27,658 nucleotides of DNA from Candidatus Bathyarchaeota archaeon (GCA_003601695.1 PIYH01000004.1:1-27658), one strand, 5' to 3'. Numbered from the stretch's first letter, positions 15,107 through 23,790 are shown. Made by a program: numbers and translations. The notes: generated by a model from the letters alone, not told the origin.

Positions 15107-15801
15107 TAGAAGTTGCTCTCATAGGAAACCCGAATGTCGGTAAGAGCCTACTATTCAATGATCTCACAGGAGGAAAGGCTCACGTTGGAAACTGGCCCGG
15201 AAAGACCGTTGAGAAGAAGGAGGGAATATGCAGATATAAAGGCGAAGAAATGAAGATTGTGGATCTTCCCGGAACATATAGTCTCACAGCTCATTCTATA
15301 GATGAACTAATTGCAAGAGACTATATAGTCAAGGAGAAGCCAGATGTAGTTATTGATATTGTTGATGCTTCAAACCTTGAGAGAAACCTCTACTTGACGT
15401 TTCAGCTCCTAGAGCTCGAAGCTAATGTTGTCATAGCTCTGAACAAGTATGATGTCGCGGAGAGTTTAGGCTACGAAATTAACATTGATGAGCTCTCCAG
15501 AATGCTCGGTGTACGTGTGGTTCCCACCGTTGCAACGACGAAGGAGGGAATTAAAGAGCTCTTGGAAGCCGTACTCGAGGTTGCTAAAGAGAAAAAGAGA
15601 AGAAAGGTGACAATCGGCTATGGCGAGGCTGCTGAGGAGCTTATTTCAAGAGTGGAGAAAGCGATCCTCAAGGACAAGGATCTATCAAGCAGATATCCGA
15701 CGAGGTGGCTTGCGATTAAAATTCTCGAAGGAGATGAAGAGGTCCTAAAAGAAGTTGAGAGAAGCAGATTTAGAAATGAAATTTTGGAGGCGGTCAGGTG
15801 A
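15103..15801 (+). CDS. feoB: FeoB GTPase (NFeoB) as a separate protein
   Basis: 232 residues holding only the cytoplasmic G domain and helical domain of FeoB. G1 is GNPNVGKS (residues 8-15), G2 lies in VGNWPGKTVEK, G3 is DLPGTYSL, G4 is NKYD (usually NxxD) and G5 is near ATTKEG. The helical GDI-like region fills about 165-232. The start is TTG 15103, which overlaps the feoA2 stop and follows GGAGG (15088-15092). In ordinary FeoB these domains run straight into the membrane part. Here the frame stops at TGA 15799-15801, and the membrane part starts in another frame at GTG 15798 behind its own GGAGG. It hydrolyses GTP to gate Fe2+ import. Confidence 0.94.
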   Translation: MIEVALIGNPNVGKSLLFNDLTGGKAHVGNWPGKTVEKKEGICRYKGEEMKIVDLPGTYSLTAHSIDELIARDYIVKEKPDVVIDIVDASNLERNLYLTFQLLELEANVVIALNKYDVAESLGYEINIDELSRMLGVRVVPTVATTKEGIKELLEAVLEVAKEKKRRKVTIGYGEAAEELISRVEKAILKDKDLSSRYPTRWLAIKILEGDEEVLKEVERSRFRNEILEAVR

Positions 15802-17111
15802 GCGTTAAGGTTAAAGAAGTGCTAGGCGAAGACCCTGAGGTTTTCTTCGCTGAGAAACGCTACGAACTCATAGCTGAGATTGTGCCGAGAGTTCTTAGAG
15901 GGGCTAAGCCTCTGACGCTCTCAGATCTTCTAGACAGAGTCTTTCTGAACAAGTACTTGGGCATACCAATCTTCCTCGCGTTTTGGTGGGCTCTCTTTCG
16001 TTTCACCTTTGACGTTTCAGCTCCATTCTCAGACATCATAGATATGTTCTTCAGCAGTCTTGGAGAGATTTCATATTCAGTAATTGGAGACGAGCATATC
16101 GCAAGCTTTGTAGCTGATGGAATCTTTGGAGGGTTAGGCGGCGTATTAGTCTTTCTTCCGCCAATATTCTTCATGTTCTTCGGACTATCGATACTTGAGG
16201 ACAGCGGCTACTTGGCAAGAGCAGCCTTTGTGGTTGATAAGATCATGTATAAGCTTGGGCTTCATGGAAGATCCTTCATTCCTATGCTGATAGGGTTCGG
16301 ATGTAACATTCCAGGGGTTATGGCTACGAGAACAATAGACAGCGAGAAGGATCGAATATTAACGATACTTGTGAATCCGCTGATGTCCTGCAGTGCCAGG
16401 CTTCCAGTCTACATCCTCATCGGCGGAGCGGTCTTAGGATCCTATGCGGCAGCTGGAACATATGCCATGTACATTCTTGGAATAGTTCTAGCCGTGCTTA
16501 TGGCATTGCTCTTTAGGAGAACGATACCATACTTTAAGGGAAAATCATCGCCCTTCATCCTTGAACTTCCCATGTACCTGATGCCGACGCTTAAGAGCAC
16601 ATTAATCCATATGTGGGAGAGAGGCGTTTTATTCTTAAAGAAGGCTGGAACGATAATTCTAGCAGGCATCATAGTAGTTTGGTTCCTTTCAAGCCATCCA
16701 TGGGGCGCATCCCTAGAAGAAACTTATTTAGCGATGCTTGGACACGTTCTTGAGCCCATCTTTCGCCCACTTGGATTCGACTGGAGAGGCGCCGTAGCGC
16801 TAGCCTTCGGCTTCATAGCTAAAGAAATAGTTGTTGGATCCTTCGCCGTAATCTTTGGAATGGGGGGAGAAAGCGAGATAGAAGAGATTCAGAAAGTCAT
16901 CAGAAGTGAAGGAATCTTCACGCCAGTTACAGGACTGGCTTTCATGGCATTCACGCTGATTTACATACCATGCGTCGCAACCGTTGGTATCATATACAGG
17001 GAGACGAACTCTTGGAAATGGACGATCTTCACAGTTCTGTATGGGCTGATGCTAGCATACGCTGTTTCTCTACTAATCATCGCGGTAGGGCATGGTTTAG
17101 GATACATGTAA
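15798..17111 (+). CDS. feoB: FeoB membrane permease as a separate protein
   Basis: 437 residues beginning with the linker that normally follows the GTPase (GEDPEVFFAEKRYELIAEIV) and then the polytopic Fe2+ channel. Gate and core motifs are present: GFGCNIPGVMATRTI with the conserved Cys, ILVNPLMSCSARLPVYILI, AFGFIAKEIVVGSFAVIFG and IYIPCVATVGIIYRET. About eight to ten membrane helices are visible. The start is GTG 15798, with GGAGG (15786-15790) seven bases upstream and a four-base GTGA overlap with the GTPase gene. With the GTPase it totals about 670 residues, the normal FeoB length, so nothing appears lost. The two polypeptides presumably assemble in the membrane. Confidence 0.94.
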   Translation: MSVKVKEVLGEDPEVFFAEKRYELIAEIVPRVLRGAKPLTLSDLLDRVFLNKYLGIPIFLAFWWALFRFTFDVSAPFSDIIDMFFSSLGEISYSVIGDEHIASFVADGIFGGLGGVLVFLPPIFFMFFGLSILEDSGYLARAAFVVDKIMYKLGLHGRSFIPMLIGFGCNIPGVMATRTIDSEKDRILTILVNPLMSCSARLPVYILIGGAVLGSYAAAGTYAMYILGIVLAVLMALLFRRTIPYFKGKSSPFILELPMYLMPTLKSTLIHMWERGVLFLKKAGTIILAGIIVVWFLSSHPWGASLEETYLAMLGHVLEPIFRPLGFDWRGAVALAFGFIAKEIVVGSFAVIFGMGGESEIEEIQKVIRSEGIFTPVTGLAFMAFTLIYIPCVATVGIIYRETNSWKWTIFTVLYGLMLAYAVSLLIIAVGHGLGYM

Positions 17112-17123
17112 GGAGGCAATATT

Positions 17124-17603
17124 ATGGAGATGAATAAAAAGATGGGAAAGTATATGGCGGCATACGCGGCGATCATAGGGGGATTATACATCATCATAGG
17201 TATTGCTGAGTTCTCAGCGGCATTCTGGAACTGGTTTATAAATCCCGGAGGCAATCTTTCCCTGCTCGGTCTCCCTGGGGACGACCTGTTCGGGGGCCTC
17301 GCAGCCTTGGTGATAGGCGCTGTCTTTCTTGGAGCTCTTCCTTTATGGGGAGCTAAGTATGAATCCATAGGTTTCATTCTGGTCGGTGCCTTGCTCTCAG
17401 TCACGTTTGGAGCAGTATACCTGCTAATAGTATTCGCAGATGGGATCGGAGCTTGTTTATCTTATCTGTCAGGTGAGGGATGGACATGGGAGTGGTTGAT
17501 GACGGGGACATTAGGCACTGGAATTTTAAGACCCGAGATATGGCTTGCCTTCTTATCTGCACCGCTGGGATACATAGCGCTGAAAATGGTGAGACGAAGT
17601 TAA
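17124..17603 (+). CDS. Four-helix membrane protein of the feo operon, unknown
   Basis: 159 residues with four likely membrane helices: about 10-33 (AAYAAIIGGLYIIIGIAEF), 55-78 (FGGLAALVIGAVFLGALPLW), 82-105 (SIGFILVGALLSVTFGAVYLL) and 137-155. Between helices 1 and 2 is a loop with NPGGNLSLLGLPGDDLFGG. The ATG is 12 bases after the permease stop and follows AGGAGG. No His-rich or Cys-rich metal site stands out. Operon position suggests an accessory part of the Fe2+ transporter, perhaps a FeoC-like or stabilising subunit, but that is inference; I do not recognise the family. Confidence 0.7.
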   Translation: MEMNKKMGKYMAAYAAIIGGLYIIIGIAEFSAAFWNWFINPGGNLSLLGLPGDDLFGGLAALVIGAVFLGALPLWGAKYESIGFILVGALLSVTFGAVYLLIVFADGIGACLSYLSGEGWTWEWLMTGTLGTGILRPEIWLAFLSAPLGYIALKMVRRS

Positions 17604-17653
17604 CCAGAGATGAAACCTTAAACACGATCTATCTGTAAGATGGTTAATTCCCT

Positions 17654-17867
17654 CTAAAACTTCAAGATCACCCCTTAAGGATCGTAGTCTTTCTCCGAAG
17701 GGATCAAGCGGTCTCTGATAGACATGCTTCGCATCTGTCCATCGGTAGCGGTCAGTGATCAAATCCTTCACATTCATGAGGCCTGCGGAAAGAAGATTGA
17801 AGAAGAGCTCAACATTTCTTTTCCACGTCCAAGGATTGTATGCAGTCTCGTCGGAACATCGGCTTCT
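17654..17867 (-). pseudogene. C-terminal remnant of a medium-chain (zinc-type) dehydrogenase
   Basis: The minus-strand frame opens after TGA 17868-17870 and reads PWTWKRNVELFFNLLSAG, MNVKDLITDRYRWTDAKHVY and QRPLDPFGERLRSL. This is the characteristic C-terminus of MDR-type oxidoreductases (xxRNxxxFLxLxxxGKIxVxxLITHRFxxxxAxxAY). After a frameshift in the TTAAGGGG tract near 17675 the expected ending GVILKF and a stop follow (17654-17656). The rest of the gene, including the nucleotide-binding and zinc sites, is gone. It is a truncated relic. Confidence 0.7.
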
Positions 17868-18027
17868 TCAATCTAGACCTTTTTAGCTTCTTTAAAGATT
17901 ATCCGTCTGCAACGTATTTCTCACAACCCGCGTATTCATATATTGCTTTTAATAGAAATGTTTAATCACATAGGAAACGATCTGCTTCTTTGATGGCTTC
18001 AATAAAGTATTTGAGGAGCCTTGCGCA

Positions 18028-18036
18028 TTTATAAAT
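18028..18036 (+). promoter_or_regulatory. TATA-box promoter of nrdD-nrdG
   Basis: TTTATAAAT lies about 70 bases upstream of nrdD and would start transcription near 18060. The 5' leader would carry AGGGGGATC (18085-18093), an acceptable ribosome-binding site for ATG 18103. From 17870 to 18027 the gap is AT-rich with no recognisable feature. Confidence 0.5.
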
Positions 18037-18102
18037 GAAGTATGCATAATTTGAGTTTAAAGTCGCCTTTTTGGACATTATTGCAGGGGGATCTAATTAT
18101 TG

Positions 18103-20202
18103 ATGGAGAAGATTAGAAAGCGGGATGGGCGAATAGTAAAGTTTGATAAGAAGAAGATAGCGGAGGCTATATGGAAGGCAGCTCAAGAGGTCGGTGGAAA
18201 AGATAAGAAGAGAGCTGAAGAATTAGCTGATCAGGTTGTTCAGCTACTGGAGAAGAGATTGAAGCCTGAAGAAATACCTACAGTTGAGCAGGTTCAAGAT
18301 ATGGTTGAGAAGGTTCTGGTCGAGAATGGACACTATAAAACGGCTAAAGCGTATATACTTTATAGGGAGCTCCACGCCCAGATAAGAAAGCTTGTAGATG
18401 AGTATCTCCAGAAGAAGACATGGCTTATTAGGGAAAACTCGAATATGACATATTCATTGCAAGCGTTAAACTTCCATATATCTTCTCAAGTGATCTCTCA
18501 ATACTGGCTTCACAGGATATTCAAGCGGACTCCAGAGATAAGAAAGGCGCATGTAAACGGAGATTTCCACATACATAACCTTGCCGTTTTAGGCCCATAC
18601 TGTGTTGGATGGGACCTACAAGACTTGCTCTTGACAGGATTTAGGGGTGTAAGAGGAAAGATAACAAGTAAGCCTGCGAAGCATTTTAGAACCGCCCTCG
18701 GCCAAGTTGTCAACTTTTTCTTCACCCTTCAAGGAGAAGCAGCTGGGGCGGAGGCATTCTCAAGCTTTGACACATATCTAGCGCCGTTCATACGGTATGA
18801 TGGATTAGACTTTAAGACTACAAAGCAAGCTCTCCAAGAATTCATGTTCAATATGAATGTTCCAACAAGGGTTGGCTTTCAGACTCCCTTCACAAACATA
18901 ACCCTAGACTTGGAAGTTCCAAAATTTATGGAGAATGAGCCTGTTATAGTGGGCGGAAAGGTTTTGGATGAAACATATGGAGAATTCCAAGAGGAGATGG
19001 ATATCTTCAATAAGGCTCTAGCCGAGGTTATGCTCGAAGGAGACGCTGTAGGCAGAGTCTTCACATTTCCTATACCAACGATAAATATCACGAAGGATTT
19101 TGATTGGGAGAATTCGGTTCATCGAAGAATATTCGAGACATCAGCGAAGTATGGAGTGCCATATTTTGCAAACTTCATAAATAGCGACATGAAGCCTGAG
19201 GATGTTAGAAGCATGTGCTGTCATCTCCGCCTTGATAAGAGGGAGCTGAAGAGGCGTGGAGGCGGACTCTTCGGCGCGAATCCACTAACTGGAAGCATAG
19301 GCGTGGTCACGATAAACATGCCCCGCATAGGCTATCTATCAAAGGACGAAGCAGAATTCTTCGAGAGGCTTAACTACCTAATGGAGCTGGCTAAGGAAGC
19401 GCTGGAAATAAAGAGGAGATGGCTTGAAAGATTCACGGAGATGGGTCTATATCCATACTCAAAGTTTTATCTGCGCAGAATAAAGGAGGGATTCGGAGAA
19501 TATTGGAAGAATCACTTCAATACTATAGGCCTTGTAGGTATGAATGAAGCCTGCTTAAACTTTCTCGGATGTACTATAGGAGATAAAAACGGACTTGACT
19601 TCGCCATTCGGGTCTTAGATTATATGAGAAGCAGGCTACAGGACTTTCAGGAGGAAACTGGGAATATATACAACTTAGAAGCCACACCGGCTGAGGGGTC
19701 ATCTTATAGACTGGCTAGGATAGATAAGAAGAAGTATCCGGACATAATCGTCGCGAATAACGAGGAGGTTAAGAAGGGAGCCGCTCCATACTACACAAAC
19801 TCCACGCAGCTCCCAGTTTACTTCACGGATGACCTCTGGGAAGCCTTAGAACTCCAAGATCCATTACAGGTTAGATATACTGGTGGAACGGTATTCCACA
19901 TATGGCTTGGCGAGAGCAATCCCCCCGTAGGCTCAGTAATAGCTCTCGTGAGGAAAGTCTGCGAAAACTTTAGGCTTCCATACTTTACGCTTACGCCCAC
20001 ATTCAGCATATGTCCAATCCACGGATACATCCCCGGAGAGCATCACTTCTGCCCGATGTGTGAAGCTGAGGGAAGGAAGACCCTATGTGAAGTGTACTCC
20101 AGAGCTGTAGGATACTTGAGACCTGTGGATCAGTGGAATGAGGGAAAACAGGAAGAGTTTAAACAAAGAGCTAAATTCGACAAAGCACTTGTCCCTCCAT
20201 AA
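18103..20202 (+). CDS. nrdD: Anaerobic ribonucleoside-triphosphate reductase
   Basis: 699 residues; class III glycyl-radical enzyme that reduces NTPs to dNTPs without oxygen. An N-terminal ATP-cone (about 1-90, starting KIRKRDGRIVKFDKKKIAEA) gives allosteric control. The ten-stranded barrel carries RSMCCHLRLD and NFLGCTIGD with candidate active-site cysteines. The C-terminal zinc region is CPIHGYIPGEHHFCPMC, followed by SRAVGYLRPVDQWNEGK with the radical Gly near residue 670. ATG 18103 is preferred over TTG 18100 because it is a canonical start three bases away. It is followed by its activase after 19 bases. A strict or facultative anaerobe is implied. Confidence 0.96.
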   Translation: MEKIRKRDGRIVKFDKKKIAEAIWKAAQEVGGKDKKRAEELADQVVQLLEKRLKPEEIPTVEQVQDMVEKVLVENGHYKTAKAYILYRELHAQIRKLVDEYLQKKTWLIRENSNMTYSLQALNFHISSQVISQYWLHRIFKRTPEIRKAHVNGDFHIHNLAVLGPYCVGWDLQDLLLTGFRGVRGKITSKPAKHFRTALGQVVNFFFTLQGEAAGAEAFSSFDTYLAPFIRYDGLDFKTTKQALQEFMFNMNVPTRVGFQTPFTNITLDLEVPKFMENEPVIVGGKVLDETYGEFQEEMDIFNKALAEVMLEGDAVGRVFTFPIPTINITKDFDWENSVHRRIFETSAKYGVPYFANFINSDMKPEDVRSMCCHLRLDKRELKRRGGGLFGANPLTGSIGVVTINMPRIGYLSKDEAEFFERLNYLMELAKEALEIKRRWLERFTEMGLYPYSKFYLRRIKEGFGEYWKNHFNTIGLVGMNEACLNFLGCTIGDKNGLDFAIRVLDYMRSRLQDFQEETGNIYNLEATPAEGSSYRLARIDKKKYPDIIVANNEEVKKGAAPYYTNSTQLPVYFTDDLWEALELQDPLQVRYTGGTVFHIWLGESNPPVGSVIALVRKVCENFRLPYFTLTPTFSICPIHGYIPGEHHFCPMCEAEGRKTLCEVYSRAVGYLRPVDQWNEGKQEEFKQRAKFDKALVPP

Positions 20203-20221
20203 TGCGAAGAGAGCTGAAGAA

Positions 20222-20929
20222 ATGAGAATAGGCGGTTTCCAGAAGTTAAGCCTTCTCGACTATCCGGGTAAGTTATCGGCGATAGTCTTCACTGCCGGAT
20301 GTAACTTTAGATGTCCATTCTGCTATGTTCCCTATCTCGTTCTCCCTGAAATTATAAAAAAGTCTAGGAAGGTACCTATTGAGCATATCTTCTCGTACCT
20401 TAAGAAGAGAAAGAATTTCATCGATGCCGTTGTTGTAACGGGAGGAGAACCAACTATACATGAGGACTTGCCGGATTTCATTAGAGAGCTGAAATCAATG
20501 GGTTTCCTTGTAGCATTGGAGACTAACGGAAGCGACTTTGGGATGCTCCGACGACTAATAGACGACAGGCTTATAGACTACGTTGAAATAGATATTAAGG
20601 CTCCTCTCACGTTTGAGAAGTATAACAGAGCGGTTGGAGACGTTTTAACCCCAAAGGTTTTCGGAAATGTTAAGGCATCAGTGAATCTGCTTCTGAAATC
20701 CAGAATCGATTATGAGTTTCGAACAACCCTCGTGAAAGAGCTTCATACAAAGGAGGATATATTAGAGATATGCAGAAGCATTAAGGGAGCTAAGAAATAT
20801 TACCTGCAAAATCTGAAGAGAACCGGCTTCTTTGTAGGGGGAAAGAAACTGACGCCCTTCCGGGAAGAAGAGATTATGGAGATACTGAATGAGGGAAGGA
20901 AAATAGTAAATGTGACTTATAGGAAGTAA
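20222..20929 (+). CDS. nrdG: Anaerobic ribonucleotide reductase activating radical-SAM enzyme
   Basis: 235 residues from ATG 20222. The radical-SAM cluster motif is CNFRCPFC (Cys27, Cys31, Cys34), preceded by LLDYPGKLSAIVFTAG, which is typical of NrdG-like and pyruvate formate-lyase activase-like proteins. The GGE motif is VVTGGEPT. The fold continues to YYLQNLKRTG near the C-terminus. The frame stays open into nrdD (to 20138), but an upstream start would overlap it and add no conserved residues. It should generate the glycyl radical on NrdD using S-adenosylmethionine and reduced ferredoxin or flavodoxin. Genes and spacing support one transcript with nrdD. Confidence 0.94.
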   Translation: MRIGGFQKLSLLDYPGKLSAIVFTAGCNFRCPFCYVPYLVLPEIIKKSRKVPIEHIFSYLKKRKNFIDAVVVTGGEPTIHEDLPDFIRELKSMGFLVALETNGSDFGMLRRLIDDRLIDYVEIDIKAPLTFEKYNRAVGDVLTPKVFGNVKASVNLLLKSRIDYEFRTTLVKELHTKEDILEICRSIKGAKKYYLQNLKRTGFFVGGKKLTPFREEEIMEILNEGRKIVNVTYRK

Positions 20930-20952
20930 AAATTCTCTTTTTAAATGTGAAA

Positions 20953-20965
20953 TATTTTATATTAT
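20953..20965 (+). promoter_or_regulatory. TATA box for the MBL-fold gene (likely leaderless)
   Basis: TATTTTATATTAT is centred about 22-26 bases before ATG 20980, so transcription should begin at or very near the ATG. This favours ATG 20980 over the in-frame GTG 20947, which lies upstream of the TATA box. Confidence 0.5.
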
Positions 20966-20979
20966 CTGGGCAAAATGTT

Positions 20980-21837
20980 ATGAAGAAACTAAAAGCCGTT
21001 TTTATAATGGTTCTACTACTTGTCTCCGCATTATCTCTATATTTTCTCTTCTCCCCAAGATATAAGGGAACCATTCCGACGCATAAGATCTCTAAGATAG
21101 GCTATGTCGAACATGTTAATGTGACGGTTCTTGTCGATAATAATCCATACTTGGATCTAAAATCTCCCTGGGGCATAAGTCTTTACCTTGAAACTAAAGA
21201 TTTACGAATACTCTTTGATGCTGGACCTGACCCTGATGCCTTAAGGATCAATGCTGAGAAGCTCGGGATAAATCTGGAACTGTTAGATTTCATCGTGATC
21301 TCACATGAGCACGGCGATCATGTACTCGGCCTCGAATACATCGCTAAGCTAGATAGAAATTTAACAGTCTATGTTCCCAAGCACATGAGTGCTTCATGTA
21401 AGGTTTGGATTAAGAATCTCGGCTTTAAAGTTGTGGAGGTAGATGCAACAAGGATGATCGATGAGGGAGTATCTATAATTGGAGAGCTTCATGGACCGCC
21501 ATATGAACAAGCTTTAGCCGTGAATGTCAAGGATGTCGGATTGATAATTTTGGTTGGGTGTAGTCATCCGGGAGTTGACAAGATAATTACAAAAGCTATG
21601 AATGACCTGAACCGTGAACCATACGCAGTGATAGGTGGTTTCCATCTCTTCGGAGCACGCCGAGAGGAGATGAAGAGTATAGCTAAGAATCTTATGGAGT
21701 CCGGATTAGAGAAGGTCTATCCTATACATTGTAGTGGTGATGATTTCAGAAAGCTCTTCGAAGAGAAGTATCCCGAAGCTTATGGCGATGGACACGTTGG
21801 ATTAATGTTATCATTTTATGGTCAAGGACATAAATAA
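20980..21837 (+). CDS. Membrane-anchored or exported metallo-beta-lactamase-fold hydrolase
   Basis: 285 residues from ATG 20980. A hydrophobic segment at about 6-24 (AVFIMVLLLVSALSLYFLF) after MKKLK is a signal anchor or uncleaved signal, with no lipobox Cys. The MBL domain follows: FDAGPDPD, the metal site HEHGDH (109-114), LVGCSHPGVDKI, YAVIGGFHLFGA and VYPIHCSGDDF, ending with GLMLSF. This matches the MBL subfamily annotated as dihydropterin/aminobenzene phosphate synthase-like, whose archaeal member acts in methanopterin synthesis. The anchored form suggests a different extracytoplasmic substrate. The metal ligands look intact. A decayed cytoplasmic relative lies at 8466-8858. Confidence 0.82.
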   Translation: MKKLKAVFIMVLLLVSALSLYFLFSPRYKGTIPTHKISKIGYVEHVNVTVLVDNNPYLDLKSPWGISLYLETKDLRILFDAGPDPDALRINAEKLGINLELLDFIVISHEHGDHVLGLEYIAKLDRNLTVYVPKHMSASCKVWIKNLGFKVVEVDATRMIDEGVSIIGELHGPPYEQALAVNVKDVGLIILVGCSHPGVDKIITKAMNDLNREPYAVIGGFHLFGARREEMKSIAKNLMESGLEKVYPIHCSGDDFRKLFEEKYPEAYGDGHVGLMLSFYGQGHK

Positions 21838-22443
21838 TGCATATGTCTTCTCTTTCAAATCATACCTAAAAATTTTAGCAGCTAACACACTATTTGGATA
21901 AATTGAGCTGGAGCTTCCCAAGACCGCGCCTATTACGGCTAGAGGCTTTAGAGACCTCGTAGAGATTGGTAGGCGGAGAAGACCTATATGCTGCCTGACG
22001 GACGCTGACAGAGTCCACTGCAATGACGACGGTTCATCTGAGCCTCAAAGACTCGTATAATTAGAGATCCAAGCCGAGGATTCTCCTCCTGAGGCCCGAA
22101 TAGTCCGCGGATGGGAGCCGTGAGACCGGATGGTTCAAGGCTCTGGTGAACCCTTCAAGCTGTCGGCAGGAAAAACAGAAGAGGTAGCGGACAACAGCTA
22201 GGAACTCAACATATCTATCAGTAAGCATGTAGGCCTGTCAACATTCCCACGGCTCATATGCCTCAAATCACATTCATAACCATCAAGAAAATCGAGGCTG
22301 AGAAATAGCTCACCCAGTCTATAAGCCGCTTATCAACACCACTCCAGTCCCCAGACAAAAACCACCAAAAATAACAGAGGAGAAAACAGAAAAAACTAAT
22401 TACTTCATAGAGCATGAAAATTGTAATCGGAGTAAGAATATTC
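21838..22443 (+). other. Gene-free gap with a GC-rich island (about 21900-22200)
   Basis: No intact gene of useful length is seen on either strand. GC rises to 53% at 21901-21960 and 62% at 22081-22140, well above the flanking genes (low forties by eye). Complementary segments are present: GTCCGC (22103-22108) with GCGGAC (22187-22192), GGTTCA (22132-22137) with TGAACC (22145-22150), and AGCTGT (22158-22163) with ACAGCT (22194-22199). A short frame reads IELELPKTAPITARGFRDLV (about 21902-21961), cyclophilin-like, then becomes unrecognisable and stops near 22060. It could be a structured RNA or decayed coding DNA. From 22262 to 22443 I see nothing. Confidence 0.35.
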
Positions 22444-23790
22444 ATGAGTGACTCTAGAATAGTTATAATTGGAGCTGGTAGTCACTTCACGCTGGGTATA
22501 TTTGGAGATTTCTTTAGGGTGGATGATCTCTGGGGAAGCGAATTAGTTTTAATGGACATTGATGAAGAAAGGCTTAGAGCAGTAAGTAAAATTCTAATGA
22601 GGATTGTTGAACATGAGAAGGTACAGCTGAAGATAAAAGCTACAACAAGCCTAAAGGAGGCTTTAGAGAATGCAGACTTCATCATAACGACGATTAGGAG
22701 TGGAGGCTTAGAGATCCTTAAGAATATAATAGAGATTCCCCTTCGCCTAGGGACCGTTGAGGTCGTAGGGGACACGGTAGGTCCAAGCGGCATACTAAAA
22801 GCCATGATGGAGGTCCCAGCGATTGTTGAAATAGCCGAGAGAATCAGGGACATCTCTCCAAAAGCCATCCTAATTAATTTCACAAATCCGATGACTCCGA
22901 TATGCGAGGCCGCTGAAAAAGCAGCTCACATCAGGGTCATCGGACTCTGTGGCGGCTTCCGCCATATGCAGAGATTGGCATCTGACATACTGAAAATCTC
23001 GGAATCCGAAAGATTGGATGTCTCAGCCGCTGGAATAAATCATTTTACATGGACCGTTGATCTGTCCTATGGGGATGAAAGTGTATATGCAGAGTTCTTG
23101 AAGGGCTTATTACTTGAAGAGAACGAGCAGATAGTGGCTAATCATAGATATTTCATTGGCAGAGATCTCTATAGACTGTTTGGCGTTCCGCCGACCTTAA
23201 GCGACAGACACACCTCAGAGTTCTTCCATTACCTCTATGACTGGATTAATCATCCTAGGTATGGACCTATCTTAAAGGAGATAAGCGGCTACATAGATTA
23301 TGAAAATAAGACGCTTAGCCGAGAGGTCTTTAAGAAGAAAAGGAAAAGAATGAAGAATCTACTGCGAATGTCAAGAGGCTTAGAGGATGCTAAGATAACT
23401 CCATCGAAGGAGTATGCTATTGATATAGTCTCGGCGGTGAGCAACAGGAAAAAAGCGAGGCTTCTAGCTGCTAATATACCGAATGATGGTTCGCTTGAAG
23501 AAGTTTCGCTAGGACGGTTCGTTGAGATGCCCATTCGAGTATCTGGCGATTGTATAGCTCCTCTAAGAAGATTTAGACTTCCTAAGCCAATAGTGAGCCT
23601 GTTAAATCTGCATCTCGACAAGTTTCAGCTTCTTGTGGATGGGATCCTTGAGAGGGAAAAAGATCTAATTTTGCAGGCTATGGCGCTTGACCCCCTCACA
23701 CCATCACCGGATAAGGCTGAGGATATACTGGACGAATTCATTAAACATGCTTCTCTATACGAATACTTTAAGAAGACCACTAATGTCTGA
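22444..23790 (+). CDS. Family 4 glycoside hydrolase-like protein (NAD-dependent)
   Basis: 448 residues from ATG 22444, with GGAG about 12 bases upstream; an in-frame ATG at 22414 would add ten residues without such a site. GH4 enzymes use NAD and Mn2+ in an oxidation-elimination mechanism. The Rossmann start is RIVIIGAGSHFTLGI. Next come VVGDTVGPSGIL, INFTNPMTPICEA, GLCGGFRHMQ with the metal Cys169, and AAGINHFTW with His200. These two are the Mn ligands of known members. The usual Cys-His pair (GLCHG) reads Cys-Gly here, which may alter substrate choice. Nearest relatives are alpha-glucosidase, alpha-galactosidase or alpha-galacturonidase types; the substrate is undetermined. It precedes the DegT gene by about 95 bases. 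Confidence 0.85.
   Translation: MSDSRIVIIGAGSHFTLGIFGDFFRVDDLWGSELVLMDIDEERLRAVSKILMRIVEHEKVQLKIKATTSLKEALENADFIITTIRSGGLEILKNIIEIPLRLGTVEVVGDTVGPSGILKAMMEVPAIVEIAERIRDISPKAILINFTNPMTPICEAAEKAAHIRVIGLCGGFRHMQRLASDILKISESERLDVSAAGINHFTWTVDLSYGDESVYAEFLKGLLLEENEQIVANHRYFIGRDLYRLFGVPPTLSDRHTSEFFHYLYDWINHPRYGPILKEISGYIDYENKTLSREVFKKKRKRMKNLLRMSRGLEDAKITPSKEYAIDIVSAVSNRKKARLLAANIPNDGSLEEVSLGRFVEMPIRVSGDCIAPLRRFRLPKPIVSLLNLHLDKFQLLVDGILEREKDLILQAMALDPLTPSPDKAEDILDEFIKHASLYEYFKKTTNV

Noticed and set aside
22021..22045. C/D-box-like ATGACGA followed by CTGA
   Set aside because: The guide space would be only about eight bases, and there are no C'/D' boxes.
22030..22190. Possible tail of an IS605-type TnpB transposase
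   Set aside because: Only scattered Cys and basic residues match, no zinc-ribbon pattern is intact, and no second copy or end structure was found.
22081..22200. Possible RNase P RNA or SRP RNA, because of GAATAGTCC, ACAGAA and GGTGAACC strings
   Set aside because: The distances and remaining conserved blocks of either RNA are missing, and the P4-like pairing does not form with the right partner. Kept only as an unassigned GC-rich island.
22263..22445. 60-codon hydrophobic minus-strand frame upstream of the GH4 gene
   Set aside because: It has no ribosome-binding site or family resemblance, and its hydrophobicity follows from the A-rich plus strand.
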